Of a stretch of DNA of 64,000 bases, positions 1-10,404 are shown piece after piece. A model generated the notes under the pieces. The model had not been told where the DNA came from. It did not search any database and was given only the letters and a program-made list of their open reading frames with translations. The stretch covers positions 178,203,315 to 178,267,314 of the forward strand of contig OV050030.1 of the NCBI GenBank assembly GCA_920105625.2, read 5' to 3'. The position numbers were made by a program, and so were the translations under genes. The stretch's first letter is position 1; each line of letters opens with the position of its first letter. The stretch is from Clusia tigrina (Eukaryota > Arthropoda > Insecta > Diptera > Clusiidae).

Positions 1-407
1 TGTAGAGACTCACCACTCTTCTGTACCCGAGTTCGTAGATCTACTTGGTACATCTGCTTGCGATGTTCACTACTACATTTGTGCTGAACAGCATTCATCA
101 AGCTTTCATAACAGTCTCGCTCAGTTTCTGAGATAGTTTGAAGTACATCAGCAGCAACACCTTCCAACGAAATGGTTAATGCAGTCACTTTTCCGCGAGC
201 ATTCCAACCATTTGCGTTAGCGGTAGTCTCAAACTGCATTCTGAAGACGCTAAATGTCGTGGTTCCATCATAGGTAGGAGGTTTCAATTTTAGCAGTAGG
301 TGAATTTTTTGCTCTATTTGTTGCTTAAATTCGTTCTGCCTTTGTACTACAGATTTTTCGAATGATTTTTGCCGTGTCTCAATTTCACTAACCTTCCTGT
401 CTACCAT
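1..407 (-). CDS. gag: Ty3/gypsy-type gag, N-terminal part, runs off the window
   Basis: An ATG at 407 opens a frame that runs leftward for 135 codons to the window edge without a stop. The first ~42 residues are charged and Q/E/K-rich, like a coiled-coil. PPTYDG follows at residues 43-48, then WNARGKVTAL and LEGVAADVLQ. This pattern is typical of capsid-type gag proteins of insect Ty3/gypsy retrotransposons, which bind RNA and build the particle. No zinc knuckle is visible because the C-terminus is outside the window. The frame is intact as far as it can be seen. LOA element E1 starts within about 30 bp upstream of the ATG, so the 5' side of this element has probably been interrupted. Confidence 0.7.
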   Translation of the reverse strand, partial: MVDRKVSEIETRQKSFEKSVVQRQNEFKQQIEQKIHLLLKLKPPTYDGTTTFSVFRMQFETTANANGWNARGKVTALTISLEGVAADVLQTISETERDCYESLMNAVQHKCSSEHRKQMYQVDLRTRVQKSGESL

Positions 408-606
408 CTCTACTGGCTAAGATAGACAGACTCCTAATCCAAGGTGGAACAGCATATGCCGAGGGATGCGTGGCTAATAGGGTGGTTAGTCTTGAATATG
501 CGAACTCCGGATACCTGGTGACCTCCGGTTTTAATTAAATGTCTTCCCATGGTACAAGGGCTCTGCCGTGGGTGACCTATATTCCCTAACACTCGTGGGA
601 TTTTAT

Positions 607-2042
607 ATGGACCTAACAAATAAAAAACAAAAACCAAAAATAAATGATGAATCAGCTGATGGGCAATCATCGTCGGTCATTGCGACCGAGCCAGCTGTTG
701 GGCTGGAGAACTTAACTTCGGTTGCGTGTAGAGTTGTTGGACATGTACCTAAACAAATCACAACAACTTCTACGCTGGTAGCTGTTGTTGACCAACTATG
801 CCCCGCATCAACATCTACGGTGTTGATTGTAGGTGCAAAGAATGAAACTTTTCGGGTTTCGATGCCACCACCACAGAATCTTGAATCGGGTCATGAGTCA
901 ATGGACTCTTCTGACACTGATACACTGTGTGGTGACAACAACAGTGTGACCTCAGAGAAATCTAGGTGCACGGTTATTGGTTCAGACCTAAGCAATCTGA
1001 ACTTAAAAGGGGACTTCATAAAAATTACGTCGGCAGAGAAGATACACTTCAAGCAAGCGATGACAAGTGGTCACTCTAGAGAAAAGGCTCTAGAGATTGC
1101 TAAAAGGAGGTCCACGGCGAAAAGGGCTCGGTCAGTAGTCACCAACAGAAACGCAATCTGTCAAAAACACCAAAACGTCATCTTATGTAGGTAAGCCAAC
1201 GTTCAGTCAGGTGGCCAGTATTATTCGGCTGGGCATTGTTCCGACCGATTTAATAAGGGCACCAATCTCAAAAGAACAGTTGGTTCTTATCCAGGAGACC
1301 GTTATTGACGTAATGATAGAGGTCAGCGACAATAACGAAAAACCAGTATTTGAGGGCCTAGCACACAGAAACGGATGGTTACTATTCCTATGCTCAAACG
1401 AGAAAACGGCTACTTGGATGAGAAAACACATCGGCCTGATAAAAGAGAAATGTTGTTTGGAAGTAGCATCTGACGTATGTGGTCAGATGCTACTTCCCAC
1501 AAAGCACCGAGCTCACCAACGAAAAAGTTCTTGCGACCATTGGGGCGAAGAATGAAATGGCAGCGAAGAATTGGAAGGTGATCCAGAGGTCAACCGAAGG
1601 TGCGTCACTTCACCTGGTTATCGAGGTGGACGATGAATCACTGTCTAATCTGTCACAGTGAAAGGGGAAGATAGCCTATCGATAAAGACACGTGCGTCTG
1701 ATTTTAAAGAGCAACAAAGGCGCAGAGAAAGCCAGCGATAGCGCAAAAGAACAAACAACGCCGACACTCCAGAGCAGTGCTGAAGGGCCTGCTGGGGACA
1801 CAAGTTCCAACGAAGTGGAGGCCGACAAACCATCGACTAGCAAAGCCGCGCTAGAACGACAAAAACAAATTGCACGCGCAACAACAACAAGAAAACACGA
1901 TCCCGCAGTGTGGCATTCGCCGAAAGCGCCTCAGCACCAAAAACCAAAAGCCAAGGATACTGGGGGTCATAGGGACCACAAAAATAAGGGTCCTAGGGGC
2001 GCGAGGCTCCAGAAACTCGCTGCGGAAAGCTGCCGCGAATGA
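607..2042 (+). pseudogene. ORF1 (nucleic-acid-binding protein) of LINE E1, frameshifted
   Basis: The first in-frame ATG is at 607, and the frame runs to a TAA ending at 1194. The natural continuation is in another frame from about 1160 (FSQVASIIRLG) to 1555, then a third frame to 1661 (ATIGAKNEMAAKNW), and a basic proline-rich tail at 1692-2042. So at least three frameshifts break one protein. The N-terminal third is acidic and serine-rich. The middle resembles the conserved ORF1 domain also seen in E3 and E4 here. LOA ORF1 proteins bind element RNA and chaperone integration. I place it by its position before the endonuclease and by similarity to the other copies; no CCHC motif is visible. 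Confidence 0.6.
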
Positions 2043-3000
2043 GCACTCTTAAAGTGCTACAGGCGAACTTGCACCATGCTAAAGGAGCATCGGCTACCCT
2101 GTGCAAGAGATTCGCCGCCGAAGACCTATTCATGGCCTTAATACAAGAGCCATGGACAATTGGGGGCCAAATCAAAGGTCTTTCAAACAAGGGATGCAAG
2201 TTGGTTTATTATCTCTGTTCGCGGCCCAGAGCGGCGATTATGATTGATTATAATACTAACTATTTTCTCACTTCAGAATTCACTAGTCAAGATCTAGTAG
2301 CCATCCTTGTTGAAGTCTCAACAGAGAAGGGAACGCAGGAAATTGTTTGTGCGTCCGCCTACTTTCCAGGTGACTCCAACATTATACCTCCCGTGGAAGT
2401 GCAGGGGCTTATTGGGCACTGCCAAGGCAACAATCTGCAGTACGTAATTAGCTGCGATGCAAACGCGCATCATCATGTCTGGGGAAGCTCGGACATCAAC
2501 AACAGGGGTGAGTCTCTCTTAAGTTTTCTCTTAAGCAAAAACACAAGCATAAGGGTGCAAGACCAACCTTTATTAACGCGGTTAGAGAAGAGGTACTAGA
2601 CCTAACTCTAACCAGTCCTTACACCTCCAATTTTGTCAGAAATTGGCATGTATCTGACGAGCCCTCTCTGTCAGATCACTTGCATATAAGATTCGACCTA
2701 CCAGGTGAATCTGAATTAAAAAATGAAGTCTTCAATCCAAAAAAAAAAAACAAATTGGAGACTATATAGAGAATTATTAGAATCAAGATCCGACTCGCTG
2801 CCTACACGTATAAGTTCTGTTGGTGAACTCGAGGAGGCGGTGTATCGACTAAACGATATAATAATCTCAGCATATCATGAAAGCACTGTGGTCAAAACTC
2901 ACAATGTGACTCGCAAGGTCCCATGGTGGAATGACAAGCTTGTAGATATGCGTAAAAAGATAAGAAAACTGTTCAATCGTTGTAAACGCACGAATATCTA
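2039..3000 (+). pseudogene. ORF2 endonuclease domain of LINE E1
   Basis: The ATG at 2039 lies just after ORF1 and opens LQANLHHAKGAS, the usual start of LOA/R1 endonucleases. IQEPW (catalytic Glu region) follows at ~residue 35, then CDANAHHHVWGS at ~2456-2490. A frameshift near 2557 moves the frame; LSDH, the final catalytic motif, lies near 2680 in the new frame. An A-run at ~2740 causes another shift. The linker with VPWWNDKL, typical of the endonuclease-RT junction, is at ~2920. The enzyme nicks target DNA for target-primed reverse transcription. It cannot be made intact from this copy. Confidence 0.75.
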
Positions 3001-3417
3001 GGTGTAGTTCTGGATAAGCGACTGAATTGGAATTCTCACCTACACTCGGTGATAAACAAAGCCACAAGAGCAATGTGGGCATGTCGAAGTCTCTTTGGTA
3101 GAACATGGGGTCTTGACTCAAAAATGATACACTGGATGTATGTAATGATGGTTAGACTAATCATTACCTATGCATCCCTTGTGTGGTGGCCCAAGACAAC
3201 AAAAGAATCTGGTAAGAAAATACTTACAAGATTTCAAAGGCAGGCTAGCCTGGCAATCACCGATGCCATGCGAAACTGCCCAACTGCTGCTATTGAGGCC
3301 ATAATAGGACTATCCCCACTACACGCATTAGTGAAAAAATGTGCTGCTAGAATCGCATTGAAGATGAAAATCTTGTCTAGACAAGAACCTCATGACTATG
3401 GTCATTTCAATATTTAA
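2998..3417 (+). pseudogene. RT thumb / connection fragment of LINE E1
   Basis: The frame begins with YLGVVLDKRLNW right at the deletion junction (about 2998) and continues through WACRSLFGRTWGL and YASLVWWP. These are the markers of the RT C-terminal thumb in R1/LOA elements. Everything from the RT fingers through the catalytic YADD motif is absent; the upstream frame stops being endonuclease linker at the same point. E3 and E4 keep more RT, so this is a deletion in E1 and not a family trait. Confidence 0.75.
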
Positions 3418-3555
3418 AAAAACATACCAGATCAAAACATAATCTGCTCAATAACGGACTATATGATCCCAAAATGACAGTTTGATATCAATTTTGAGAT
3501 TATTATCTCAGACCGTGATGAATAGGACATAGGAGGACCTTGGGCCGACCCTAGA

Positions 3556-4066
3556 ATTCTAGAATGGTTCACAGACGCTTCAAAAACAAACACCGGAGTC
3601 GGTGGAGGGGTCTATGGACCAAATACCAAAATCTCAGAGCCGATGGGCAGGGGCAATTCAAGCAATCTCAATCTGTGCGAGGACAAATCTGAAAACTGGT
3701 ATCAAGGGCGCACACATAGCTATCTATTCAGATATTCAAGCTGCATTACAGGCATTAGCTTCATATTCTTTAGAATCGAAACTGGTGGAAGAATGCTTCA
3801 ACAACCTACAATCTCTAGATGCAACAAATAAGGTTGCAATTTGCTGGGTCCCTGGTCACTCGGGAATTGAAGGGAATGAAATTGCTGACGAACTGGCTAG
3901 GGCTGGTTCCGAAGCAAGCCTCATAGGTCCGAAGCCATACTGTGGTATCAACTGGGCGGAGGCTAAATCCTGGGTAGATAGCTGGGAACATAGTCTCAGA
4001 ATGTCACACTGGGAAGGGGTAGAGGGGCTTCGCCAAGCCAAAAGACTGGTAAGGCCATTCACCTAA
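3556..4066 (+). pseudogene. RNase H domain of LINE E1
   Basis: EWFTDASK (first catalytic Asp) lies near 3565-3585, in a different frame from the main block at 3602-4066. The block holds YSDIQAALQAL (third acidic residue) and WVPGHSGIEGNEIADELA (final His/Asp region). Where the family has a Glu in an FQAE-type motif, this copy reads RWAGAIQAIS, so the second acidic residue appears lost. RNase H would degrade template RNA during first-strand synthesis. Its presence supports LOA or I-like affinity. Confidence 0.75.
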
Positions 4067-4075
4067 AATAAAGAA

Positions 4076-4411
4076 TTGCGCAATATGTGCAAAGCAGACA
4101 TAGGAAAAATAGTAGGTTTTCTATCAGGTCATTATTTCCTGAAATATCACCTGACTAAAATCCACATTCTTGAGGATACGGAGTGCCGGCTCTGTCTAGA
4201 AGAAGAGGAAACCACAGAACACATACTGTGCGACTGCATTACGTTGGCAAGAACCAGAATGAATATATTCCACCGCGACCAGCTGGCTCTGGAAGAAATA
4301 AAGAATGCTCCTGTTATGGACATTCTCAAATTCATACATAAAGCGGAAAAGATAATGAAGGAACATGACTTTCAGCTACTTCCTTTCTCTAGAGAAGGAA
4401 CATCTAGGTAG
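4076..4411 (+). pseudogene. C-terminal zinc-knuckle domain of LINE E1 ORF2
   Basis: The frame contains FLSGHYFLKYHL, then CRLCLEEEETTEHILCDC, a Cys-Cys-His-Cys knuckle typical of the ORF2 C-terminus of R1/LOA-type LINEs. This domain is thought to bind the element RNA or target. The frame is separate from the RNase H block, which ends 10 bp upstream, so it is one more fragment of the same protein. The 3' UTR of roughly 150-200 bp follows. Confidence 0.7.
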
Positions 4412-4610
4412 AAAAGATCCTGATAACTTTAATTGTGACGCTTTGACATCACCAAACGGACGAAATGCTATGGCATTACGGAAGAAACGCCGGTACTAAA
4501 CCTATAGGGCACAGTAGTTCGGACAATTATGATCACATGGATCATTGATGACAAATGTAGTATGACACAAAAGATCTTTTAGGTCGCAGTGTCAGCCATT
4601 GGGCAAACTA

Positions 4611-5215
4611 CTAAAGCTAAATTATTTTTATTTTTTTTTTTATTATCGGAACGTTTTTGGAGATTGTGTCGATTATGTATACCGTCGGATTTACTGCGGA
4701 ACGAGTGGACTCGATCCGTATTCGACTCACTTAGTTACGAAAAAGGCATTAAGATTTCCCGCGAATGAGCTGCATTATCGACGAGCAGTAAACTGTCAAA
4801 TTGAAATTTTAAAGCGAATGACAAACAAATAGCGAATATATACAAAAGTTGTGAAACGTGGAAAATTCTAAACCTAAGTAGAAAACAAAGTAGAAAAATA
4901 AATATTAAAAAAATAGGCTTTTATTTAAACGTGGAATAAAATCCCGCCAGTGCTAGTTTTAACCGAAGGGAAGCAAGGAAGAGGGCTGGAAACGTTTTTG
5001 AATTAGCCGATACGATGTGAGTGACAAGAATCATTTTTATTTTTGTTTATTTCATTTCAATCTGAATCATAGGTTTCTGAAACAATTCCGACTAAATAAA
5101 ACGTTTATTATTATGAGCCAGTTTCTTCCTGATAGCTGCCTTATAGTCCGACCTGACCTAAAGTAAAAACTATTTAAGACTCCAATCTCGAATTTTAGAA
5201 TATCAAAAATTTTGA
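4611..5215. other. Gap between E1 and the Myb/SANT-like remnant
   Basis: AT-rich sequence with T- and A-runs. A 77-codon plus-strand frame at 4599-4832 shows no recognisable domain. I see no RNA gene or clear repeat here. Confidence 0.4.
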
Positions 5216-5233
5216 ATGTACCTTTGTCCACTC

Positions 5234-5472
5234 CTACACGTTCTTACACGGTGGACCGAAAGCGTTTAATTCTGACGCTAAACAGTCCCAAAATTGTAAA
5301 ATAATTTCTGGCGATTTTTTAGTCATATTCTTTGCAATGTCTGAATTTTTCTTCATGCTCTCCACCATTGCAGCGAGTTGAGCACGATTTGTCGTCCGCT
5401 TTCTACAAATAAGAAAATTTGAACCGATTCTATATTATATTAAATGTTTACATCTTACCTCTTGGATTCCAT
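5234..5472 (-). pseudogene. Myb/SANT-like (zeste-like) DNA-binding domain remnant with a short intron
   Basis: ATG at 5472 opens a 14-nt first exon (to 5459), followed by GTAAG and, after a 56-nt AT-rich intron (5458-5403), TTTGTAG. The joined frame reads MESKRKRTTNRAQLAAMVES, then MKKNSDIAKNM, then ASELNAFGPPCKNV and a TAG at 5234-5236. Past the stop the frame continues EWTKV, as expected for this fold (L-x-x-GPP-x-x-x-x-EW-x-K-x-W). The trihelix/zeste-type domain binds DNA and is common in insect Harbinger-transposon companion proteins and in host regulators. The in-frame stop and the missing continuation suggest a dead fragment. A short real gene cannot be excluded. Confidence 0.55.
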
Positions 5473-5930
5473 AGCAAAATGAAAAATAACTAAGCCAATA
5501 ATGTTTAATTTGTACTTTATGCGCGCCAATTTTGTGTCGGATATTTCACGAATACATTTGTATGAATAACGGATCACGCGCGGTATACGTAATAGCCGTT
5601 TCACGCGCTCATGCTTTACCCACGCTTTACATAATCGCGGAAATCTCAAAAGTGAAAGAAACTCGATCCGATACCATCCGTCGGAATGTATATAGACACG
5701 ATTATTCAGATGGTGGGTTCACCTGAAAACGTTGCATTAAATTATGTTAGGGAGAGAACTGCATTACATCTCGTCTGGAAGCTTATTAAAACATAACTAA
5801 TAAACCGACCCTACCCACCAAAGCATGAGTTGCTTAATTGGTTATGGCCAGATTTGTGTTATTTGTCCATATGTGCGAACGGTAATAAATTTGCGGCGTA
5901 TAGAATGAGCTTGTTCCGCTGTAGTCAATA
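5473..5930. other. Upstream of the Myb/SANT-like remnant; no feature seen
   Basis: Somewhat less AT-rich than the flanks, with GC-containing words around 5570-5600. It could hold the promoter of the minus-strand remnant. I can identify no motif with confidence. Confidence 0.3.
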
Positions 5931-6388
5931 AGTAACATAGTGGACTAGCTATAATTCATGGCAATGTTCATGTCTTAACATCAAAATGGTAAGAGGAGAC
6001 CCCATATGTTAATGTCATACCAAAAAAATTAAACAATATGTCAAGACAGCAGTGCTGCTAGAAACCCTGACATAAATTTGAAGTTTCAGTCGATTTTAAC
6101 GTTTGTCTATTTAAAAATGGCACAAATTAAATTTAATGAATTTAATAAATATTTATTGAGAATTTGAGTGTTTGAGGAATTACAAACTCTTCAATTTCTG
6201 ATTGCAGTTTCTCTCTTAAAGCATTCAATGCGAGAACGCATCTCTATTGTTTACTGTTCAAAGCCATTGTATAAAATGAAATGCTTTAACATAATTTGCC
6301 CACTTCATATTTTGACAGCCATCAGCTACTCTGACATGAACATGAACATTGCCATGAATTATAGCTAGTCGAGACACTATGTAATAGG
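5931..6388. repeat. Inverted-repeat unit, 31-bp perfect arms, MITE- or foldback-like
   Basis: 5943-5973 and 6340-6370 are perfect reverse complements (31 bp, arm contains AATTCATGGCAATGTTC). Outside a 4-nt offset the match resumes with ACATAGTG at ~5935-5942 and CACTATGT at ~6375-6382, so the arms reach about 43-49 nt. The ~366-bp interior has no coding signal. Size and structure fit a MITE or small foldback element. I could not define a target-site duplication with confidence. Confidence 0.6.
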
Positions 6389-6699
6389 TTTCTTCGGTAA
6401 AAGGGAGACTACTGACCCAGAGCCCACTAGGAATCGTGTTTGGATGTTGTTTGGTCGGGTGCGTGAATATTTCTCTATGTTGGTGATAAGCCAGTGTCGG
6501 TTGCCCAGGTCGCTGTTGGCAGACATGGCGTGTTAGTGGTTCCGATGGGTTTGGAGGCAAAATAGGATGCTATATCAACGGTTGTTTGTCGGCGTCGTTT
6601 ACCAAGGTCTGCGGCGGCATTGTCAGCACGAAACGGCACGACCGGATATTGTCTTAGGACTTCTCTCTGCTTCTCTTCATTTCTGAATCTTGTTGTCTT
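6389..6699. other. GC-richer gap before LINE E2
   Basis: The base composition is unlike the AT-rich flanks. A 79-codon minus-strand frame (6475-6714) covers most of it, but I recognise no motif. It may be the 5' UTR of E2 or part of another element. Confidence 0.3.
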
Positions 6700-6901
6700 C
6701 TGGCACGGTAGCACAGAGGTGAAACGGCTCCGGGTTAAGGCCGTAACTGCCGCGCACCGTTAAAACCTTGGCAGGCAATAAAGTACGTTCGGAGTTCATC
6801 ACCAATTAGTTGGTGGTGTAGGTTCGGTGGAGATTGACTCTCGGTTAGCACTGGTCTAGGTCTAAACATTTGTTCCCATAAGGGCTCGTGTCAACCCTAG
6901 C

Positions 6902-8083
6902 ATGGCCTTCCTGCGTAGCATATACAACCATGGGGCATGGGATAATAGAATGAACAAATTAAAAAATTATAATAAAATAAACTTCAAAACAATCGTCCAA
7001 CCCAGCAGGGGTGCAAAAAGCCCAGGTCACGCAGCCGCCCAACAACAAATTACCATACGGTTTCCACGACTCAATGCAGGTGGTACCCACTCGGGTCCCA
7101 AAGTCGGCCCACTCCCGTGAGTTCCGTAGCAGCTACTGCCAGCACATCGGCCAATCCACTGGCTAGGCTTCTAGCAGCCGCGGAATTGCCTCGCGTGCTC
7201 AAAGCCGCAGCCCCACGCACCAATCCAACTTAAATTGCTACTTGCGTGGACACCTCTACAAGAGCCTATAAGGCGCGCAGTTCAGCTCACCGAATTTTGG
7301 ATAGTTTGAAATCCGCCAACCTGTTCACACTCACGGAGAGGGACCTTGAAATGGGCAAAGACCACGTCAATTCACGACCAACCTCTGCCATCATAAAAAG
7401 AACTGTTCAGAAGCAGCAAAGGTCCGCTGAACAGACTGCTCTATCCATCCCTCGTGACACCAAACGACCCAGCTTAACGCAAGCCCCCGTGCGGACAAAC
7501 GACAAAAGTATGCTCCTCCCAGGCCGTTTAATGAGATTGTAAAGGACGGCCTGACCTGGGCCTTCATAGATGCTGGTAACAGTGATGGAACCATTTCCCC
7601 AGCAAACTGGAGCTTGTTGGAGCCTGCACTCCTGAAGGGGTATTTGGAAATGATGCTGCTCAATCCTGGTCCATCACCTTGCTGTCGTGGCAATGGATGG
7701 TACCAGGATCAATGCTCAGCAGATCTGTACAAGCTTGCGATTGACAAAGTGGGCGAAATCTGGCAGGATGCCAAGCTCAAGGCTGCCCCCATCAATGAAA
7801 TCCTACTGCGTCCGAGATCTAAAGGTTGGGTTCCTTCGGAGCCTTCTACGCCAGATCAGAAATTGGTGATCCTTTAGATGACCAACTTGGATCTCTCCGT
7901 TTTCAACTGGAAAGTCCCGAAAATAAGTGTATCCAAAGGCGGCGGCCGTGAAGTCACCATTCTCCTCAATGAGCAATCAGTAGCTCCTCTTGATGCCCGC
8001 AAGGAAGTGGATCAACTAAGATTTCGGTTCGTTATATCTCCGAGTGTACAAGAGCGACAGGCAAAATGTAAGGCATCACAATA
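6902..8083 (+). pseudogene. ORF1 of LINE E2
   Basis: Pieces of one ORF1 lie in several frames. A basic serine/threonine-rich part is at 7246-7542. RPFNEIVKDGLTWAFIDAG and ISPANW start near 7520 in the frame that ends at 7877, with NPGPSPCCRGNGWYQ and VGEIWQDAKL in between. Then 7878-8083 begins right after a TAG and carries FNWKVPKISVSKGG. Each piece aligns in order with the E4 ORF1 (39,673-40,536). There is at least one frameshift (~7540) and one in-frame stop (~7876). Confidence 0.65.
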
Positions 8084-8283
8084 AAGGAAGATGCCGGTGC
8101 TAAATTGGACCCCATGAGCACCAATGGGGCCAGAGCTACCTTTGACGATGGAGATAGCGTTGCCCCGGCTGATATAAGTTCTTTCTCCTCCGGTGGTGGA
8201 GATTGTGAGGATAGTGTGAACATCACCGTAATCGCCAACCCGCGAAATGCTCATGCAAATTAGCCTTCAACGTTCCAAAAAAA

Positions 8284-9180
8284 GCTCTGCTGCCCTTATC
8301 TTCCACCTGGCCCAGAAATGGTGGACCTTGTACTAGTCCAAGAATCCTGGATCCACAATGACGAGGTTTGCACACTCAGTATCAAAGTATACCGTACGGA
8401 ATTCATGAAAGGTCGAGGTAAATCCAGATCCTGTATACTTATTAAGAACGGAATTAATGCCATCTTACTGCCTAGGGACAACGTAGCACTGGCCATTCAG
8501 AACAACACCATGGCTATTTGGCTTGTCTCCTGCTACATGGCGCAATACTACAGCGACACACCACCAAAGGATTCCCTCAAGCATCTGGACTCGGATACGA
8601 GACTCAAGAAGATTTCTGTCAAAATAGGTGCGGATGCCAATGCCCATCATGAAATGTGGGGCAGCCCTGAGTGAGTCTCTTTCCGATTTCATACTCGCTA
8701 ATAATCTCGTAATTGCTAATTGAGTGACATCACCCTCCTAATCGGTGAGCGATTCTCGACCCTCATTACCAACTGTTCCGTCTCTCATGAGTGTTCCTTT
8801 TCGGACCATAGGTACATACTCAACTTTCACAATTGATGTAGCAGCGACCACGCGACAGCCAAACCAATAAATAGAAAGCTCACAAACTGGTACCTATTCC
8901 AGTCCACCTTGGAGTCTAGCTTATCACCAACTCCCCCTACCATCAAGAACCTGCTTGGTGTTAACCAGGCTGTAGACACAATCACAGCAGCCTCTCGCAA
9001 GCGATGAAAGGGTCTTGCATCCCCCCAATCCCTGAGGTAAACCAAAACCTCCATGGTGGAGCAGGGTGATTGGCGATCTATGTCTAGCTTCCAGAAAGCT
9101 CGTCAACAAAGCCAAAGTAACAAATTACTGGATTCTTTTAAAAAGAAAACAATCCGAACTCAACTACGCGATCAGGAAGG
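8284..9180 (+). pseudogene. ORF2 endonuclease of LINE E2
   Basis: From ~8318 the frame reads MVDLVLVQESW, then CILIKNGINAILLP and GADANAHHEMWGS (~8630-8665), the endonuclease core. A frameshift follows at ~8670, and 8690-9030 is badly decayed. PPWWSRVIGDL, the endonuclease-RT linker, appears near 9050, then a basic linker until 9180, where homology stops abruptly at the hairpin. The catalytic SDH triad cannot be confirmed in this copy. Confidence 0.65.
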
Positions 9181-9275
9181 CTTTTAAATATGCTTTATAT
9201 ACACATTTAAAACAGTCAACCTCCTCTTTAAACGAATTTATTGCTTTAAATGTGTATATAAACCATATTTAAAAG
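9181..9275. repeat. 95-nt near-perfect hairpin inside LINE E2
   Basis: Arms 9181-9211 and 9245-9275 are reverse complements over 31 bp with one mismatch, and both contain TTTAAAT and TATATACACATTTAAA-type words. The loop is 33 nt. The hairpin sits exactly where the endonuclease-RT linker of E2 stops and unrelated RT tail sequence resumes, so it may be an inserted miniature palindrome or a scar of a rearrangement. I see no coding potential. Confidence 0.7.
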
Positions 9276-9289
9276 TTCTTTAAATGAAG

Positions 9290-9545
9290 TTTATTGATAA
9301 AAGACAAATTTATTCCCTTAATCAGTGAACTGATGAACTCTGCACTTAGTAATTTGGAGGGACGGGGAAACCAAAATATTCTTGGTGTTAATCCTGATAA
9401 GACGGATCTAGTTTCTTTTACTAGGAAATACAATATACCAGTAATCAATCTACCATCGATACCTCGACCCCAAGTTGTCATGGAAGAGAAACGTGGAGGA
9501 GAGGTCTAGGAAGGCTCTATGTGCTTTTTACACATGCAGGGACTT
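9290..9545 (+). pseudogene. RT C-terminal fragment of LINE E2
   Basis: The frame 9294-9509 carries SALSNLEGRGNQNILGVNP, then DKTDLVSFTRKYNIP and INLPSIPRP. This is the RT region just after the catalytic YADD motif, and E3 has the equivalent GLGVNPTKTKLVLFTRK. It continues in another frame with KALCAFYTC. The catalytic palm itself is gone. Confidence 0.65.
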
Positions 9546-10404
9546 GAATGAAGTCTTTAACTAAAAGAAGTTGAGTAAATTGTTTTAATTTTAGGTGAAA
9601 TCTAAAAGTGGAATTAAACAACCAGCGCAAGACGCTGAGTTATAGCTAAACCAACAGCCCATCAAGTGCGCCACGTCTTTTAACGGATTCAGCCAAGGCC
9701 AGTCCAACAGGTGAAGTACTCGTCTCTTAAAAGTGCAACATTCGCATCCAAATCATCGTAAATTTCATCATTGGAGTCACCAATGACATCAGTGGCATTG
9801 GGCAACGTGTACATCATGAGTTCTCGAACAACTACACAAAAGAGCGAACTTATGTATGTATGCATATTGTATATATGTAGGTATATTTTCGTACAACCTA
9901 ACAGAAGAGTGCTACAGCAGCATCTCTTTGATAATGCTTATCTTTCGTTACAACAGCAACTGTTATTAATTTTATCGCTTTTGTTGCATTGCCGAATCGA
10001 TAATCACGTAGTGCATTGTTGTTGTTAGTTATCACCTTCGTCGCCTGCCACTTTCAGCAGCGAAGCTTAAATAAAAACTTTCAAGCGTTCGTAAGCACAA
10101 CATTAGTGGGATCAACTTTAATTATAGCTTGTATTAAAACACTGCAGTCTATTAAGAACGTTGCTGAGCAGCATGCTGCTCCACGTGCTAATGACAGTGA
10201 ATTCAATTTACTAAGGCAGCAGAGAGCATCATATATGGGAAATAGACTTTATATTTCAAGTCTCATATACAAATCTTACTTTCAGGAAATTTTGAAGTCG
10301 CATTGCCATTTAAAGGAAATACTTCGAGTCTTGGTACATCGTTCGATACCGCCCAGCGCAGATTTCTTTCTTTGAAGCGAAAATTATAAAAGACACCAGT
10401 GTTG
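9546..10404. other. Non-coding gap, possibly part of a BEL/Pao LTR or leader
   Basis: No long intact frame with known motifs. Around 10,060-10,120 the text has AATAAAAACTTTCAAGCG and then GCACAACATTAG, similar in style to the polyadenylation end of BEL-type LTRs, and a BEL/Pao pol relict starts at 11.85 kb. Since an RTE-like LINE lies between, this could be the 5' side of the same BEL element split by the LINE. This is weak inference. Confidence 0.25.

Larger units (their letters stand above)
430..4610 (+). mobile_element. LOA-type non-LTR retrotransposon E1, degenerate, RT deleted
   Basis: The order is ORF1, AP-type endonuclease, RT tail, RNase H and a terminal CCHC zinc-knuckle domain, as in LOA/Bilbo-type LINEs, which carry RNase H unlike most R1 elements. 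Both ORFs hold several frameshifts, and the RT catalytic core is missing: the frame jumps at about 2998 from the endonuclease-RT linker to the RT thumb. The ends are approximate. I place the 5' end by the gag fragment on its left. The 3' end is placed by the last zinc-knuckle ORF plus a short 3' UTR, part of which (around 4570-4595) recurs in reverse at ~24.4 kb. Confidence 0.75.
6700..9545 (+). mobile_element. LOA-type LINE E2, old and heavily deleted
   Basis: Contains ORF1, endonuclease and a small RT tail, clearly of the same kind as E4. ORF1 shares ISPANW, NPGPSP and WVPSEPS-type motifs, and the endonuclease shares ADANAHHEMWGS. Most of RT, all of RNase H and the zinc knuckle are missing. 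The join near 9181 is occupied by a 95-nt hairpin. Ends are approximate: the 5' limit is a GC-rich UTR-like stretch and the 3' limit is the last recognisable RT codons. Confidence 0.65.
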
